Source: Pogonophryne albipinna (Eukaryota > Chordata > Actinopteri > Perciformes > Artedidraconidae). From it: 64,000 nucleotides of DNA. The stretch covers positions 29,940,709-30,004,708 of the forward strand of contig CM053246.1 in NCBI GenBank assembly GCA_028583405.1. The letters run 5' to 3'. The notes under the pieces are model-generated. The model was not told where the DNA came from and made no database searches. It saw only the letters and a list, made by a program, of their open reading frames with translations. Position numbers and translations under genes: made by a program. Numbering within the stretch: the first letter of the stretch is position 1; the number at the start of each line of letters is the position of its first letter. Below, one piece after another: positions 1-63,810 of the stretch.

Positions 1-77
1 TAAAACAATATGTCTCTGATATCAACGGTTAAAACAGCTAATTGCAGTTGGTCAACATGATGCAAGACCTGTTGTGA

Positions 78-82
78 CCAAT
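78..82 (+). promoter_or_regulatory. CCAAT box candidate upstream of fip1l1
   Basis: CCAAT within gtgaccaatcg, about 160 bases before the chosen ATG. No TATA-like sequence at useful spacing was seen. Weak evidence. Confidence 0.2.
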
Positions 83-241
83 CGCAAGGCTGGATTCTCT
101 CTTAATTGTGTCCATGGCAACTCTCCGTTTTTCTGCACTTACTGATTATCGAACATTCCCGTTTTCAAAGTGCACAACTAGTTACTTTTTTAATTTAAAT
201 TCTGGTGTTTATTTGTTTAAATATACCTGTTTATATCAGAA

Positions 242-20801
<20,560 letters not shown>

Positions 20802-21088
20802 GAAGGACACGGAGATCAACATGATGTTCTCTGCTGGCCAAGAGAGGAAATTAAAATCTGAGTTTTTTTCTCAATCTATTTAATGAGAGGACCTGCCCTT
20901 TGGCATCTAACTGTATCCATAAGAAATGTTGCATTGTGTAACATTTTGTTTAAAGGTGAAGGTTTTTAAGCATGTATTGTGTACAAAATGTTTACGTTGC
21001 ACCTGCTTTTAGTCGATTTTGTTGAGTTGAAGTAAGGATTTTAAGTATGTATAAGTATTTTCTCTCACAACTCTCATTTTCAAATGAC

Positions 21089-21094
21089 TTTATT
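21089..21094 (-). terminator. Candidate lnx1 poly(A) signal, distal
   Basis: AATAAA on the - strand within the shared 3' space. A second copy lies at 21305-21300, about 680 bases after the lnx1 stop. Which is used cannot be told from sequence alone. Confidence 0.35.
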
Positions 21095-21299
21095 GATCAT
21101 TTAACCAAAATGTACCATCAGATATACTACACAGGCCGAAGCATGACAGATAGAACCGCAGCAGATGGGCCTCAGACCATCCACTGATACACAGAAACCA
21201 AGTCAGTTTTTTTTCTTAAAAGTAAGAAAATGTGTAAGGCCTCCATAATGTCACCTAATTAAATATAATTTTTTAACATGTTATGAACACATTGATCTT

Positions 21300-21305
21300 T
21301 TTATT
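21300..21305 (-). terminator. Candidate lnx1 poly(A) signal, proximal
   Basis: AATAAA on the - strand about 680 bases downstream of the lnx1 stop, in an A/T-rich context. Confidence 0.4.
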
Positions 21306-21752
21306 TTCTTAATATACTCTTTTTATTTCCAGTGGTTGGATAATCCAATCCAATAAGCGATAGCTTCTGAAATAATAGAAAAAACCTCAACACAGACTAC
21401 TACTTGGCAACGTGTCATCAGGTCAACAGATGAAAATGACAACCACTGTCAGTACAAACAGAATGGAGCCGATATTAAAAGGCCATACCACAAACAAACA
21501 AAAGAAACGTATTACAAGTGCTTGGATCAGTACTTTTTTTTAGACACCCAACATTTACATTAAAGAAATGTGAGTCCAACTTAACGCATACCTCTAATAT
21601 ATAACTACTGGAATTGGCAACGTGTTGTGTCTCCTCTCGATCCACCCACCAGACTCACTGTATGCTGTGCCAGAGACATTTGCTCTAAACAGACAACACC
21701 AACATTAAAGTCTGAAGTGGCTCAGCTTTGGATCCTCCCTGTTCAGCATTTA

Positions 21753-21774
21753 GGGGGGGGGGGGGGGGGGGGGG
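21753..21774 (-). repeat. C22 homopolymer in the lnx1 3' UTR
   Basis: Twenty-two consecutive G on the + strand (C in lnx1 mRNA), about 210 bases after the lnx1 stop. Long C tracts bind poly(C)-binding proteins in other mRNAs. Length is probably polymorphic or affected by sequencing error. Confidence 0.85.
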
Positions 21775-21982
21775 CAAGTTAACCTCTGGTAACAATCCAG
21801 TCTCATGTTTGTCCCTCTCCAAACTCCTGGAAAAAGTCTCAGCTGTCCATCAGAAGTGAGATATCCATACAGCAATAGCACTATTCTAAGCTTCTCCAAC
21901 ACAGCAAGCTTAGGGTGGTCAGAAAGTCCAAAGCTCTGAAGTCCAACATTCCTTGGTCCGTGCCACTGAAGATTTAGCACCG

Positions 21983-52547
<30,565 letters not shown>

Positions 52548-52726
52548 TTGGAGTCGGGATGTCTCGTTGAATCCAGTCAGGAAGTCATCAACAGCATAGA
52601 TCTATGTGAGGAAAAGGAATATTATATGTAATGTAGTTAGATTGTTGTGATCAATGTAGGATTTAACTGTTGTATGTGGCCAAGCTGGGGGTAGTTAAAC
52701 TACTTTTTTTAGAGTTAAGTTGATAG

Positions 52727-52905
52727 CCAAGTGGTTCCTAACATGGGTATCCGGCCCCCAAAAGGGTCACAAGATTACTTGGATAGATGATAAATAGGTA
52801 TATAAATGTTATGGTATTTGTTCACTGTGTCTATAAGGGACCCCCAAAATACATTTTTTTTTTAGTAAGGGGTCACAGGCCAAAACGGTTGTGAATATAA
52901 TTGTA
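52727..52905. mobile_element. Decayed short repeat, probably a hAT-type MITE
   Basis: Phrases agtggttcctaac...gggtcacaagatta at the left and aaggggtcacaggccaaaa.ggtt at the right resemble common vertebrate hAT-type short elements whose ends pair as agtggttccc/gggaaccact. Here the right end is degraded, so pairing is poor. Confidence 0.4.
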
Positions 52906-55666
52906 AATAACAAATAAAAAAATAAAAACTAGCCAGTAACAGCAGAGAAATGTTTTGGAGTAAAAAGATGAATATATGCCTCTGGAACGTTATAAAGAAG
53001 TTCACAATATTGTCCTACAGCTAGTTTCTCAAAAATGAACTAGAACAGTAGCTGAGTAAATGTATAGTGGTGCTTTACCCCACCAAAGAAAGGGAGTCAG
53101 CAGCCACAGTTATCATTTCAAGTAAACAGGGTGTGAAAATATTCATAAGCGATGTTGCTGGAGCAGAGCTTCTCTTAAACACAAAGATGAACAACAGCAG
53201 CACATAATGTGCGCAGCAGTCCTACAAACTTTTCTTTCTTGTTTTTCTCAATATCTTGGATTTTCTACGCTGGCACAGAGGAGTAATATCAAACTACTGA
53301 GATTTCAAGAACATCAATAATCCTCATCGCAGCAGAAAGTGTCGAGGCAGATAGACACAGATAAGTCTCCAGCACGCACTCGTTGTACTGCATGACTAAT
53401 GTTGTCAGATGTGCCATGATTTCAAACAGTTTTTTTACTGCCTCACAGGTCTACATGCATTCGACACTGTGAGCATGCCAATGCACACGTAATTTCCAAA
53501 ACAGGCAGGCTACTCGAGCACATGGACACGAACAGATGGGCTCAGTCAGACACGTCACCTTGGCAACAGCCATCTTGTTGGCACTCCACAAGCTTTGTTT
53601 CTGGACTTGCTATTTGGGCTTGGCTGAATAATGAGACATTAGATCTTGTGAAAAAAAACAACAACAACAAACAGGAACAAAACTTGTGTTTGTAGTCTGA
53701 AGAAAGCAAATGTCATCCAAGTGCGAGTTCTATTTTAATTGGATGTGTTCCCATGCTCTAAATAAAATCAGAGCAAACAATACACTTTGAAGTTAATCCC
53801 ATATGCTAATGGCGGCACATATGGAGGCTCTCAGTAACTCTCAGGCTCTCAGTGACCACAGAGTTGTCAAAACAAACAGGCCGTCCTCATTGCTTTTTAC
53901 ATACGCAGCATGAGGGAAGTGCACGGCGAGTTGTGACAGCTTTATAAACTCAGTGTGTTTGGGTGAGTCTAGGAGGGGACTGCTAACAAGAAGAGGCTGA
54001 GCAGTCTTAACAAAGATGAACTTTCCCACTGAGAGCCTGCAGTAACATGGCTGATTCATCACACTCTCTGGAACCTGCTGCGTGAGGTCTGCCCTGATCT
54101 ATGGAGCAGTGCACTTTCATCACTGCACAGGATGAGCTTAAAACAGAAAAGGATAGAATGAAAAAGAGAGACAAAGAAATATCTAAGGGCGGGAGCAGAA
54201 AACATTTTTTTAAAGTAAATGAAAAATGAAGGTGGTTTGATATTCTCCCCAATTCCTTATCTGAACAGGATAAGGGAATCAGTTTGTTCTCTTTTTCTCT
54301 TTGGGAAACTTTGATATTAAAGAAGTAATGATAAAACACTAACAAAGGAACATAGTAAAGTAATCAGAATTTTAAAACATTTCATTACTTTTAACCTCAC
54401 TGGAACCCATTAACCATAACAATTTGTGTTTGGAATGTCGATCACCTTCCAACAATACTTTCCGCATACAAATACATGTACATCCATGCAGAGACACACA
54501 CACACACACACCACTGCACACCCACTCATACAGATGGGCACATTCAGACAGAGGACACGCCTGTGCCTGAGGAGCATCAGCTTTCTCCAGTTCATTCCTA
54601 ATCCCTGAAGTGACCGGACGACTTGAACGCCACAGTATAAGACAGCTGATAGACTGGACCTTAACTACACATTACTGATGCTTTATTAGTAGCTACACCT
54701 GCCTCACAATTAGCAAGCATTAGAATGATGAGGATTTTAGTCAGGCTGCATTCTGTCCTGGTTTTTATTTCACTTTTGAAGAGCAGTGTTTGGACTGTCA
54801 ACACAAAAGCAAAAGTGTTTCTTTGTCTTTGTACCAAAGTCAAGCTCAAAAGGTTCGATATTTAACTATTAAAAGACTGGGCGAGCTGTTTGTCTAAGTA
54901 AGCCTACCCCTTATTCGTCACACATTGTACATTTTATGTAAATAGGGTTGTTGATTCACTCTCATGTTCCTCTCCTGTGATCTGGAAAGACTGGATGCGT
55001 TAATAATGATACAAGTCATGTCAAGTCAGCTCCTTTTCCTAACGATTGAGTTTGAAAAACAACCCTCAAGCTGAATATGTCTGCGTCCGCACTCTCGCTG
55101 TCCACACTGAAGTAGCATATACTTTTCATACTCAACATAATCAAATCATATCTGTATCAATCAAACAAACACACCCTGCTAGAGGCACAGCCAAATGAGA
55201 TAAGTGAGAGCAAAGAATGCTTAAACACAACAGTCTTCTTTTGCATTACTTGTTTGTTAAGCATTGTAGATTTTCTTTTAAGTGCCGCAACATACCGAAA
55301 TGTATGCTATTATGCATTTGAACTGACACAGACTACACCTGCTCATTGTATTTGAAGCAGCTGTGGCCTCACATGGAAAAGACTATAAACTGCCATCTGA
55401 TTCATGTTAAGCAACAAACTAATTTAAAGGCAGACACAGAATCACAGGAACCACGCTCACAAACACAATTACAGCACAGAGAAGCAGTGCTGAATGAGAA
55501 GTTGTTTGTGAACATGTCAGTTCATCATTAGGTAAACATAAAGTCAATATAGCATGCCGATACTAATTCACCAATGCTGATTCAAGCATGTTAATAAACA
55601 CTGACCTTGAGCACAAACAAACATAAGGAAGCCTGGTGTTAAAGGAAAAAAGAATGTGTGAGATCC

Positions 55667-55668
<2 letters not shown>

Positions 55669-55706
<38 letters not shown>
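55669..55706. repeat. (CA)n microsatellite, short
   Basis: About 38 bases of CA. Confidence 0.95.
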
Positions 55707-55707
<1 letters not shown>

Positions 55708-56962
55708 CATAGTCTGTTGTGTTCAGACATGTCGATGAATCACTGAAGATTCCAGTTAGACAGATTTTTTTTCACTTTCAGCAGAAATCAGTTTCATAAC
55801 CAACACATAACACAGTGCACATTAAACAGTATTGACAGTATGTAACATGACACATTAATTAATTACATGTGTCTATATTGACAATTGGGGTTTAAGACAA
55901 TAGCCAGCCTATCAAGAATCCCATGATACATTAATTATATAACACAACTAGTACTATTGTCAGTATTCTTGAAATCTAGCACATACTGTTCCACTTAGAA
56001 CATATATATATATATATATTTGTTCTTAGAATGATCATATAGGATGTGAAGCAACTAGGTATGATGGGAATTTATAGTGATTCAATATGTATGTAGGTTG
56101 CCTGGCTACAAAGTGTTCTCAGACAGAAGGGTGTCGCCTTGACCATTGTCAGGTAATTATCATATGGATGTTAGGGTTGTTAACATGCTGTGCTCCCCCT
56201 TCTGTCTTCCCCCCACATTTCTTGGGACTGTAATGTGGATTGCCTAGCTGAATTAATCCTCTTCCTGTGTCCCTTCCCTGTATAAAGTCATTGCTTTTCT
56301 GTGTAACTTGGTCAGATTTCCTTACCACATCAGTGGAACGGGTTATCTGTCCTTTCCAGCTGGAAATAGTTTGATTCTGTTAAATGCTATAACTCTTTAT
56401 TAAATAACACATGGTTTAAGCTTGTATATTTGTTCCTTTCTTACCAGAATAGGGTGATTAAGTGTGGAATATCCACCCCACTAGGTAATGTAATTCCTGT
56501 CCTTTCAATAACCTCTACATAAGGCTCTTGTGTGTGTGTTTGTTTGTGTATGTCGGTCCCTCTCTGAATTCATATCTCAGCGGTGAGTTTGAGCCAGACC
56601 TGACACCTCAGTCTGGGGGAACAGCTGCACGCAGATGCAACACTCTGTGAGATGTCTCTAATATCAGAATGGTTGACTGGATGAGCACAGACTGTACTGA
56701 ACACTAACAGAGAGGCTGAGATTAGCAATCACACACGTAGGTAACAGAAAAAAACTACACAGGCAACTATCACACACATGTGAAGTCAGCAATCACACAG
56801 GGATTCAATGCAAATGAATTCTATGCAAATAGCAGTGACCAGCACAAAGCCCTGGAACATTGTTTTGTAACTACTGACAATGTTTCTACTGTGGAGGATT
56901 TAACACAAGTTACAACCAGTTATGATAAAAAAAACTATTTGTAGAGGGGAAAGTATACTTAC

Positions 56963-57020
56963 ATGGCTTCATGAGCGACGTTCACTTTTAGCAGAGCAGT
57001 TCACCTGGGCAGGTAAAGCC
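56963..57020 (-). other. Possible lnx1 5' untranslated exon end
   Basis: On the - strand a strong donor (ccat|gtaagta) occurs at 56962-56961, in the right orientation to splice to the lnx1 RING exon at 52601. The exon's left edge and transcription start cannot be defined from sequence; the span given is only the stretch before the donor. The call rests on the splice site and position alone. Confidence 0.25.
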
Positions 57021-58340
57021 TCACAGAGGGTGTAACATTAAACCATTCAGAGTGAAGGTGGGGGGAGCAAAGGAGTGTAAAATGACACAGTAAAAAAGGA
57101 CTTTGTCCCAGTCAGAGAGTCAGATGATTGGCTGCAGGTCTTCAGCTGAAGAAATTATATCCGGCTGCCCGTCTTAAAGGAATTCTATAACCCAAAGTGG
57201 GAAGACTGTTCCTGTGTGAGCTCAGACCTTACTCACCTCTAACAGGCCAAGGTGATCAGGAAGTGGCAGAGGGGAGGGGTGGAGCCAGAGAAAAGGTAAA
57301 CAAGAGAACTGCCCAAACCTGTTCTGGAGAAACTGTGATCTCCCATTAAGTGGAGTGACGCATGAAACAGAAGCATGCAGGGTTATGAGAAGCAGTTGAT
57401 ACATTTGTACATGTACCAGAAGCACTATCAAACCACCATTTAAAAAATAAATAAATGTAAATGTATTTCAAAAGGGCACCAGCAACTTGAGCAACAAGTT
57501 CTGACAGGACCTAATTTCTAACACGATCAAAATGTAATAACCCACAAAAACATTTAATGCCTACCTAGATGATTGATTTCCTGCAGTCCATTTTAGTAAA
57601 CAGAAGGACTGTGCTCTGGTCTTTACACAGGAAGCCCATAATCTGAGTAAATAACATGTCTCCGGCTTAGATAATACTACCATGCACGCATTTGTGTACC
57701 ATACACACATAATACCTTATTTTATGCTATGGTTTTTCTTCCCTAGGACAAACGCTGCTTTTGTAAATCTGTGCGTGTGATTCTGGCTTTGTACAAAAAC
57801 AGTCGTTATCCTCGTTTTAAGATGAGGTTTCCCTCTCGGCTCTTCCTACCTCACGCTGCTCTTTAAACCCTGAGACTCTCAGCCACAGGTGCTCCAGACA
57901 CAACATTACGTTTCCTCATGAGTCACTCTGAGACCAGTTGAATATGTGTCTGGGCAGAATATACAGAAAAAGCACATGGGTTACTGCGTCAGAATATCAA
58001 TGACTCAAGTCTTCCTTTCATGTACAGTACAGTAAACTTTCTAAACAACAAAGATGATGTACGCCATTATGTATATAGACCTTAAATATATACAGCAACA
58101 AGAATTGAAAGTAGGGTTAGGGTTATATACTTTTTTGTGATCCTGTAGTGATCTTGAGCAATTTTCCGTCAAACGTGTAAAAAGGGTGCAAAATGCTCCC
58201 ACAAAATGTACCGGTGTGTGGTTGAGATCAAAATGAAGGCAGATTTGGAAGGATGGGTTTGGCCTGATGATGATGAAAATGCTCTCTAGTTGTCTATGCT
58301 CACCCTCACTGAACAATCAGGTAGTGGAGCGTATAGTCTC
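57021..58340. other. Unassigned sequence upstream of lnx1
   Basis: About 1.3 kb between the possible lnx1 5' exon and the TTAA MITE. I see no gene, repeat array or element in it; the lnx1 promoter may lie here. Confidence 0.4.
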
Positions 58341-58344
58341 TTAA

Positions 58345-58868
58345 AGTGGACCTATCATGCGATATTTGAATAATATATTGTAGGGCCATACCTATATAAA
58401 ACATGTCTGTGAAGTTTTTTTTTCAAAATACCAAACAGATCATGCATTTTAGCCATGCCTCATTTCGCTCTATTCCAGCTCTGTCTTCACAAGGGCTGAT
58501 TCTGTGGCAAATGAGCTGCAGCTGACCACGCCCCCCTGCAAAGGAGGGGGGCGAGGCACGAGCGTCATGTTACCATGCTGTTACCATGCTGTTACCATGC
58601 TGTTACCATGCTGTTACCATGCTACGGCAACCTCTCATTCCCCTGATAGGTGGAGTGTTGCCCATATAGGCGGAACTCCTTGTTTCTGACGTCAGAGATA
58701 TTTCAAATCTGGATCAGTCTGTATCAGATCCGTTAAAGCCCCGTTTTTAGAGATTTTGTGTATGGAGGAAAAGCGAAAGGGTTGTGTTTTCTGACACTTG
58801 GTGAGTTCCCTGACACACATTCATGTATAAAAGACGTACAAAAGTGCATTTTGCATGATAGGTCCCCT
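58345..58868. mobile_element. TTAA-flanked MITE of about 524 bp
   Basis: Terminal inverted repeats agtggacctatcatgc (58345-58360) and its near-complement gcatgataggtcccct (58853-58868), one mismatch. TTAA sits directly outside both ends (58341-58344, 58869-58872). No coding frame. Kolobok- or piggyBac-related by target site. Confidence 0.8.
58569..58623 (+). repeat. Five tandem 11-bp units inside the MITE
   Basis: Unit gttaccatgct repeated five times without variation, an expansion within the element body. Confidence 0.95.
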
Positions 58869-59217
58869 TTAAGTGATGGTTGAAGAACAAGAAACTGTAG
58901 AGTAGTTCCCTGTGACCTTTGAAGCTGTCATATCACTCCCATTTCCTTTCCACACGAACATACTCCTGTCTCCTTCTCCTCTACTGACTCTGATAAATAG
59001 CGTACCGAAGCAGGATGTAACTACTGATGGGAAATGCCAATGTGAAACTTTCAAGTAAATGAAGCTGTCTGTGTTGCTACAGTGATTCAAATATGTGGAG
59101 TTTCTTCAACTTCCAAGTTCTCTTTGAAGTGCTGAGTTGAACCTGCATCCTGTTTCATTTCGGCTGAGTCTATAGCTCCCTGCCGCTGGAGTTTATCTAA
59201 ACACTGTGGTGCAGGTG

Positions 59218-60667
<1,450 letters not shown>

Positions 60668-61034
60668 TGTCAGGGTTGAGAGAGGCAAGCAGGACCCAAA
60701 TGCAGATTAACTGAAAATACCTTTATTTCAAGGCTACAGACCGTGCAAAACAGAACTCTTCCCCGTGAACAACGTCAAACTACAACAAGGAACTCACAAA
60801 GACTAACAGAAAACACAGAACCTAAATACACACAGGACTAATCAAACAAACAAGAGACAGGTGAGGAGGGAGGAGAAAACACAGGGGCACCAGGTGAACA
60901 CAATCGGGTAATCAGGGAGGGAAAACAGACAGAAAGCAACAGGCAGGAACGGGGGGTGAACACTTTACAAAATAAAACAGGAAACCAAAGACAGAAAAAG
61001 ACAAGACAAAACACAACACGGACAGATCGTGACA
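60668..61034 (-). repeat. 3' LTR (complete, 367 bp)
   Basis: Sense direction is the - strand: starts tgtcacgatctgtcc at 61034 and ends cctgaca at 60668, with short inverted ends TGTCA/TGACA. aataaa occurs in the LTR sense strand (complement of tttatt at 60723-60728), a possible poly(A) signal. Confidence 0.85.
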
Positions 61035-61247
61035 GTACCCCCCCCTCAAGGGACGGATCCCAGACGTCCCAAAAAAAGTCCAGCAGGGTGGGTGGAGGGG
61101 GACCGGAGGAGGGACACAAAACTAGGGCCAACAGGGTGGGTGGAGGGGGTCTGGAGGACGGGCTGACAGCCCAGGGGCACAGCGGAGGACCCGGAAGGGG
61201 TCTCGGGCGGACGGCCCGGGGGCAAGGCAGAGATCAAGGATGGGGTC

Positions 61248-63722
61248 TCAGGCGGACGGCCCGGGGGCAAGGCAGAGTTTGAAAAGGGGGACTCGGGCGG
61301 ACGGCCCGGGGGCAAGGCAGAGTTCAAAAAGGGGGCGAAGGCCACAGCAGCCAAACTCAGGGGGCAGAGCATGAGGGCGAAGGCAGCGGCAGGAAGAGTC
61401 AGGGGACCGGGCCCGAGGGCGAGGACCGCGGCACTCAGGGGGCCGGGCTCGAGGGCGAAGACCGCGGCTCTCAGGGCGCCGGGCTCGAGGGCGAAGACCG
61501 CGGCTCTCAGGGGGCCGGGCTCGAGGGCGAAGACCGCGGCTCTCAGGGGGCCGGGCTCGAGGGCGAAGACCACGGCTCTCAGGGGGCCGGGCTCGAGGGC
61601 GAAGACCAGACAGCTCCGGAGGCCGGGCAGGAAGGCGCTGACGGGACTGCGCCGGAGGCCGGGCAGGACCTGGTGTCGGCCGGACAGGAACCGGAGCTGG
61701 TGGGACAGGTCTCGGCAGGATCCCCCACGGAAGAGGACCAGGACACGGGATTGGCAGGACCCCCGGCAGGAGAGCAGTCGGCGGGACCTCCAACGGGACA
61801 GGACATAGGGTTGGCAGGACCCCCGGCAGGAGAGTAGTCGGCGGGACCTCCAACGGGACTGGACATGGAGCCGGCAGGACCCCCAGCGGAACCTCCATCG
61901 GCACAGGACATAGGGTTGGCAGGACCCCCGGCAGGAGAGTAGTCGTCGGGACCCCCAACGGGACAGGACATAGGGTTGGCAGGACCCCCGGCAGGAGAGT
62001 AGTCGGCGGGACCTCCAACGGGACTGGACATAGGGTTGGCACGACCCCCGGCAGGAGAGTAGTCGGCGGGACCCCCAACGGGACAGAACATGGAGTTGGC
62101 AGGACCCCCAGCGGAACCTCCAACGGGACGGGACATAGGGTTAGCAGGACCCCCGGCAGAAGAGTAGTCGGCGGGGCCTCCAACGGCACAGGACACAGGG
62201 TTGGCAGGACCCCCGGCAGAGGAGCAGTTGGCGGGACCCCCAACGGGACAGGACATCGGGTTGGCAGGACCCCCGGCAGGAGAGTAGTCGGCGGGACCCC
62301 CAACGGGACAAGACATGGAGTTGGCAGGACCTCCAGCGGAACCTCCAATGGGACGGGACATAGGGTTGGCAGGACCCCCGGCAGAAGAGTAGTCGGCGGG
62401 GCCTCCAACGGCACAGGACACAGGGTTGGCAGGACCCCCGGCAGAGGAGCAGTCGGCGGGACCCCCAACGGGACAGGACATAGGGTTGGCAGGACCCCCG
62501 GCTGGAGAGTAGTCGGCGGGACCCCCAACGGGACAAGACATGGAGTTGGCAGGACCCCCAGCGGAACCTCCAACGGCACTTCAGTAGGGACTTGAATTGG
62601 GACTTGAGTAGGAACTTGAGTTGGAACTCGAGAGGGGACTCGAGAGGGGACTCGAGAGGGGGCTTGAGAGGGAACTCGAGAGGTGACTTGAGAGGGAACT
62701 CGAGAGATGACTTGAGAGGGGACTCGAGAGGGAACTGGAGAGGGGACTCGAGAGGGAACTGGAGAGGGGACTCGAGGGGGAACTTGAGAGGGGACTCGAG
62801 GGGGAACTTGAGATGGGACTAGAGAGGGAACTTGAGATGGGACTAGAGTTGGGATTTGAGAAGGGACTAGAGAAGTGACTAAAGGAAGGACTGGAGATGG
62901 GACTAGAGAAGGGACTAGAGGAGGGACTAGAGGAGGGACTAGAGAAGTGACCTGAGGAGGGACTAGGGAAGGGACTAGAGAAGGGACTAGGGAAGGGACT
63001 AGGGAAGGGACTCGAGAAGAGACTAGAGAGGGGACCAGAGAAGGGACTAGAGAAGGGACTTGGGAAGGGACTAGAGGGGGAACTCGAGAAGGGACTAGAG
63101 GGGGAACTCGAGAAGAGACTAGAGAGGGGACCAGAGAAGGGACTATAGAAGGGACTTGAGTTAGGACTCGAGAAAAGACTAGAGAAGGGACAAGAGATGG
63201 GACTATGGCAGCTGGGGCCAGAGCTGGGTCTGGAACCATGGCCGCTGGGGCCGGGACCATGGCTGCTGGGGCCAGAACTAGGTCTGGAACCATGGCTGCT
63301 GGGGCCAGAATTGGGTCCAGAACCATGGCTACTGGGGCCAGAACTGGGTCCAGAACCATGGCTGCTGGGGCCGGAACCATGGATCTTTGGGCTCGGGCTG
63401 CTAACCTGGCCTTGCGACTCCTTCCTTTAGGAGCCGTTTGGAGGCTCCCTGGACCTCCAAAGGCCAGACGAGTTCCAGAGAACGGCTCCTGGACAGGAGC
63501 AGGCAATGGGGCAGAAGCCAGGGTTGACTCCAAACGGACCACACCGATGCGTGTGGTGTCATAACGGGAGTTGGGAGGCCTGGGGCTGTCAGGCAGGGGA
63601 TAACACACCATGAGGAAATCCAAAATCCCGCCCGGTAAGAATCTCACCAAGCCTGGTTTCTCCATAGTTATCTGGCGCGCCTCTGCCAGAGTCACTGCTG
63701 AACCCCGAACGCTCCCATCCAT
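61248..63722 (-). CDS. 824-codon repeat-rich open reading frame in the LTR element
   Basis: From ATG at 63722 to TGA at 61250-61248, on the element's sense strand. The first 110 or so residues are non-repetitive (start MDGSVRGSAVTLAEARQITM). Four tandem-repeat blocks follow: 11-residue AAMVP..LAP units, 4-residue PSxV units, 20-residue PGVLPTLCPVPLxVPPTTLL units and 12-residue SRGLRPRARPPE units. All periods are multiples of three. I recognise no enzyme or gag motif. G/C-rich sequence also opens other frames here, so translation is unproven. Confidence 0.45.
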   Translation of the reverse strand: MDGSVRGSAVTLAEARQITMEKPGLVRFLPGGILDFLMVCYPLPDSPRPPNSRYDTTRIGVVRLESTLASAPLPAPVQEPFSGTRLAFGGPGSLQTAPKGRSRKARLAARAQRSMVPAPAAMVLDPVLAPVAMVLDPILAPAAMVPDLVLAPAAMVPAPAAMVPDPALAPAAIVPSLVPSLVFSRVLTQVPSIVPSLVPSLVSSRVPPLVPSRVPPLVPSQVPSLVPSLVPSLVSSRVPSLVPSLVPSLVPSLVPPQVTSLVPPLVPPLVPSLVPSPVLPLVTSLVPSQIPTLVPSQVPSLVPSQVPPRVPSQVPPRVPSPVPSRVPSPVPSRVPSQVISRVPSQVTSRVPSQAPSRVPSRVPSRVPTQVPTQVPIQVPTEVPLEVPLGVLPTPCLVPLGVPPTTLQPGVLPTLCPVPLGVPPTAPLPGVLPTLCPVPLEAPPTTLLPGVLPTLCPVPLEVPLEVLPTPCLVPLGVPPTTLLPGVLPTRCPVPLGVPPTAPLPGVLPTLCPVPLEAPPTTLLPGVLLTLCPVPLEVPLGVLPTPCSVPLGVPPTTLLPGVVPTLCPVPLEVPPTTLLPGVLPTLCPVPLGVPTTTLLPGVLPTLCPVPMEVPLGVLPAPCPVPLEVPPTTLLPGVLPTLCPVPLEVPPTALLPGVLPIPCPGPLPWGILPRPVPPAPVPVRPTPGPARPPAQSRQRLPARPPELSGLRPRARPPESRGLRPRARPPESRGLRPRARPPESRGLRPRARRPESRGLRPRARPPECRGPRPRARSPDSSCRCLRPHALPPEFGCCGLRPLFELCLAPGPSARVPLFKLCLAPGPSA
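61388..61614 (-). repeat. 36-bp tandem repeat block
   Basis: About six copies of a unit containing gggctcgagggcgaagaccg, 36 bases each, coding 12 residues in the long frame. Confidence 0.9.
61740..62580 (-). repeat. 60-bp tandem repeat block
   Basis: Some 14 diverged copies of a 60-base unit containing ggcaggacccccggcaggag and gtcggcgggaccyccaacgg. Higher-order patterning is visible: shorter variants lacking the agtagtcgg segment recur. Confidence 0.9.
62590..63190 (-). repeat. 12-bp tandem repeat block
   Basis: About 50 copies of a 12-base unit such as gactcgagaggg or gactagagaagg, coding the 4-residue unit PSxV on the - strand. Confidence 0.9.
63200..63385 (-). repeat. 33-bp tandem repeat block
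   Basis: Five to six copies of a 33-base unit containing ccatggctgctggggccaga, some shortened, coding 11-residue AAMVP..LAP units. Confidence 0.85.
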
Positions 63723-63810
63723 CGATCAGAGCAGGTAGCCAAATAAAAAGTAAAATCCAACAATTCCTGCTCAAAAGGATCTGCTGGGCCCATATTTGGT
63801 GAGTTCCTTC

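Larger units (their letters stand above)
20802..21982. other. Space between convergent fip1l1 and lnx1 stops (both 3' UTRs)
   Basis: Only 1181 bases separate the two stop codons. ATTAAA at 20850-20855 is a near candidate poly(A) signal for fip1l1. On the - strand AATAAA occurs at 21305-21300 and 21094-21089, the latter about 890 bases past the lnx1 stop and 290 bases from the fip1l1 stop. Overlapping transcript ends are therefore plausible. Confidence 0.6.
52602..56962 (-). other. Region upstream of the lnx1 RING exon, probable 5' UTR intron
   Basis: 4.4 kb from the acceptor at 52602-52603 to the possible 5' UTR donor. Holds a decayed hAT-like repeat at 52727-52905, a (CA)n at 55669 and a (TA)n at 56002-56019. 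Nothing coding recognised. Confidence 0.5.

Noticed and set aside
54497..54511. Short CA run as a microsatellite feature
   Set aside because: Only about seven units; not distinctive.
58504..58689. 61-codon + frame with repeated CCYHAVTMLLP
   Set aside because: Translation of the 11-bp tandem repeat inside the MITE; no evidence of coding.
61371..62541. Additional open frames on both strands inside the LTR element
   Set aside because: Same G/C-rich repeat DNA read in other frames; the longest frame in the element's sense direction was kept as the only candidate.
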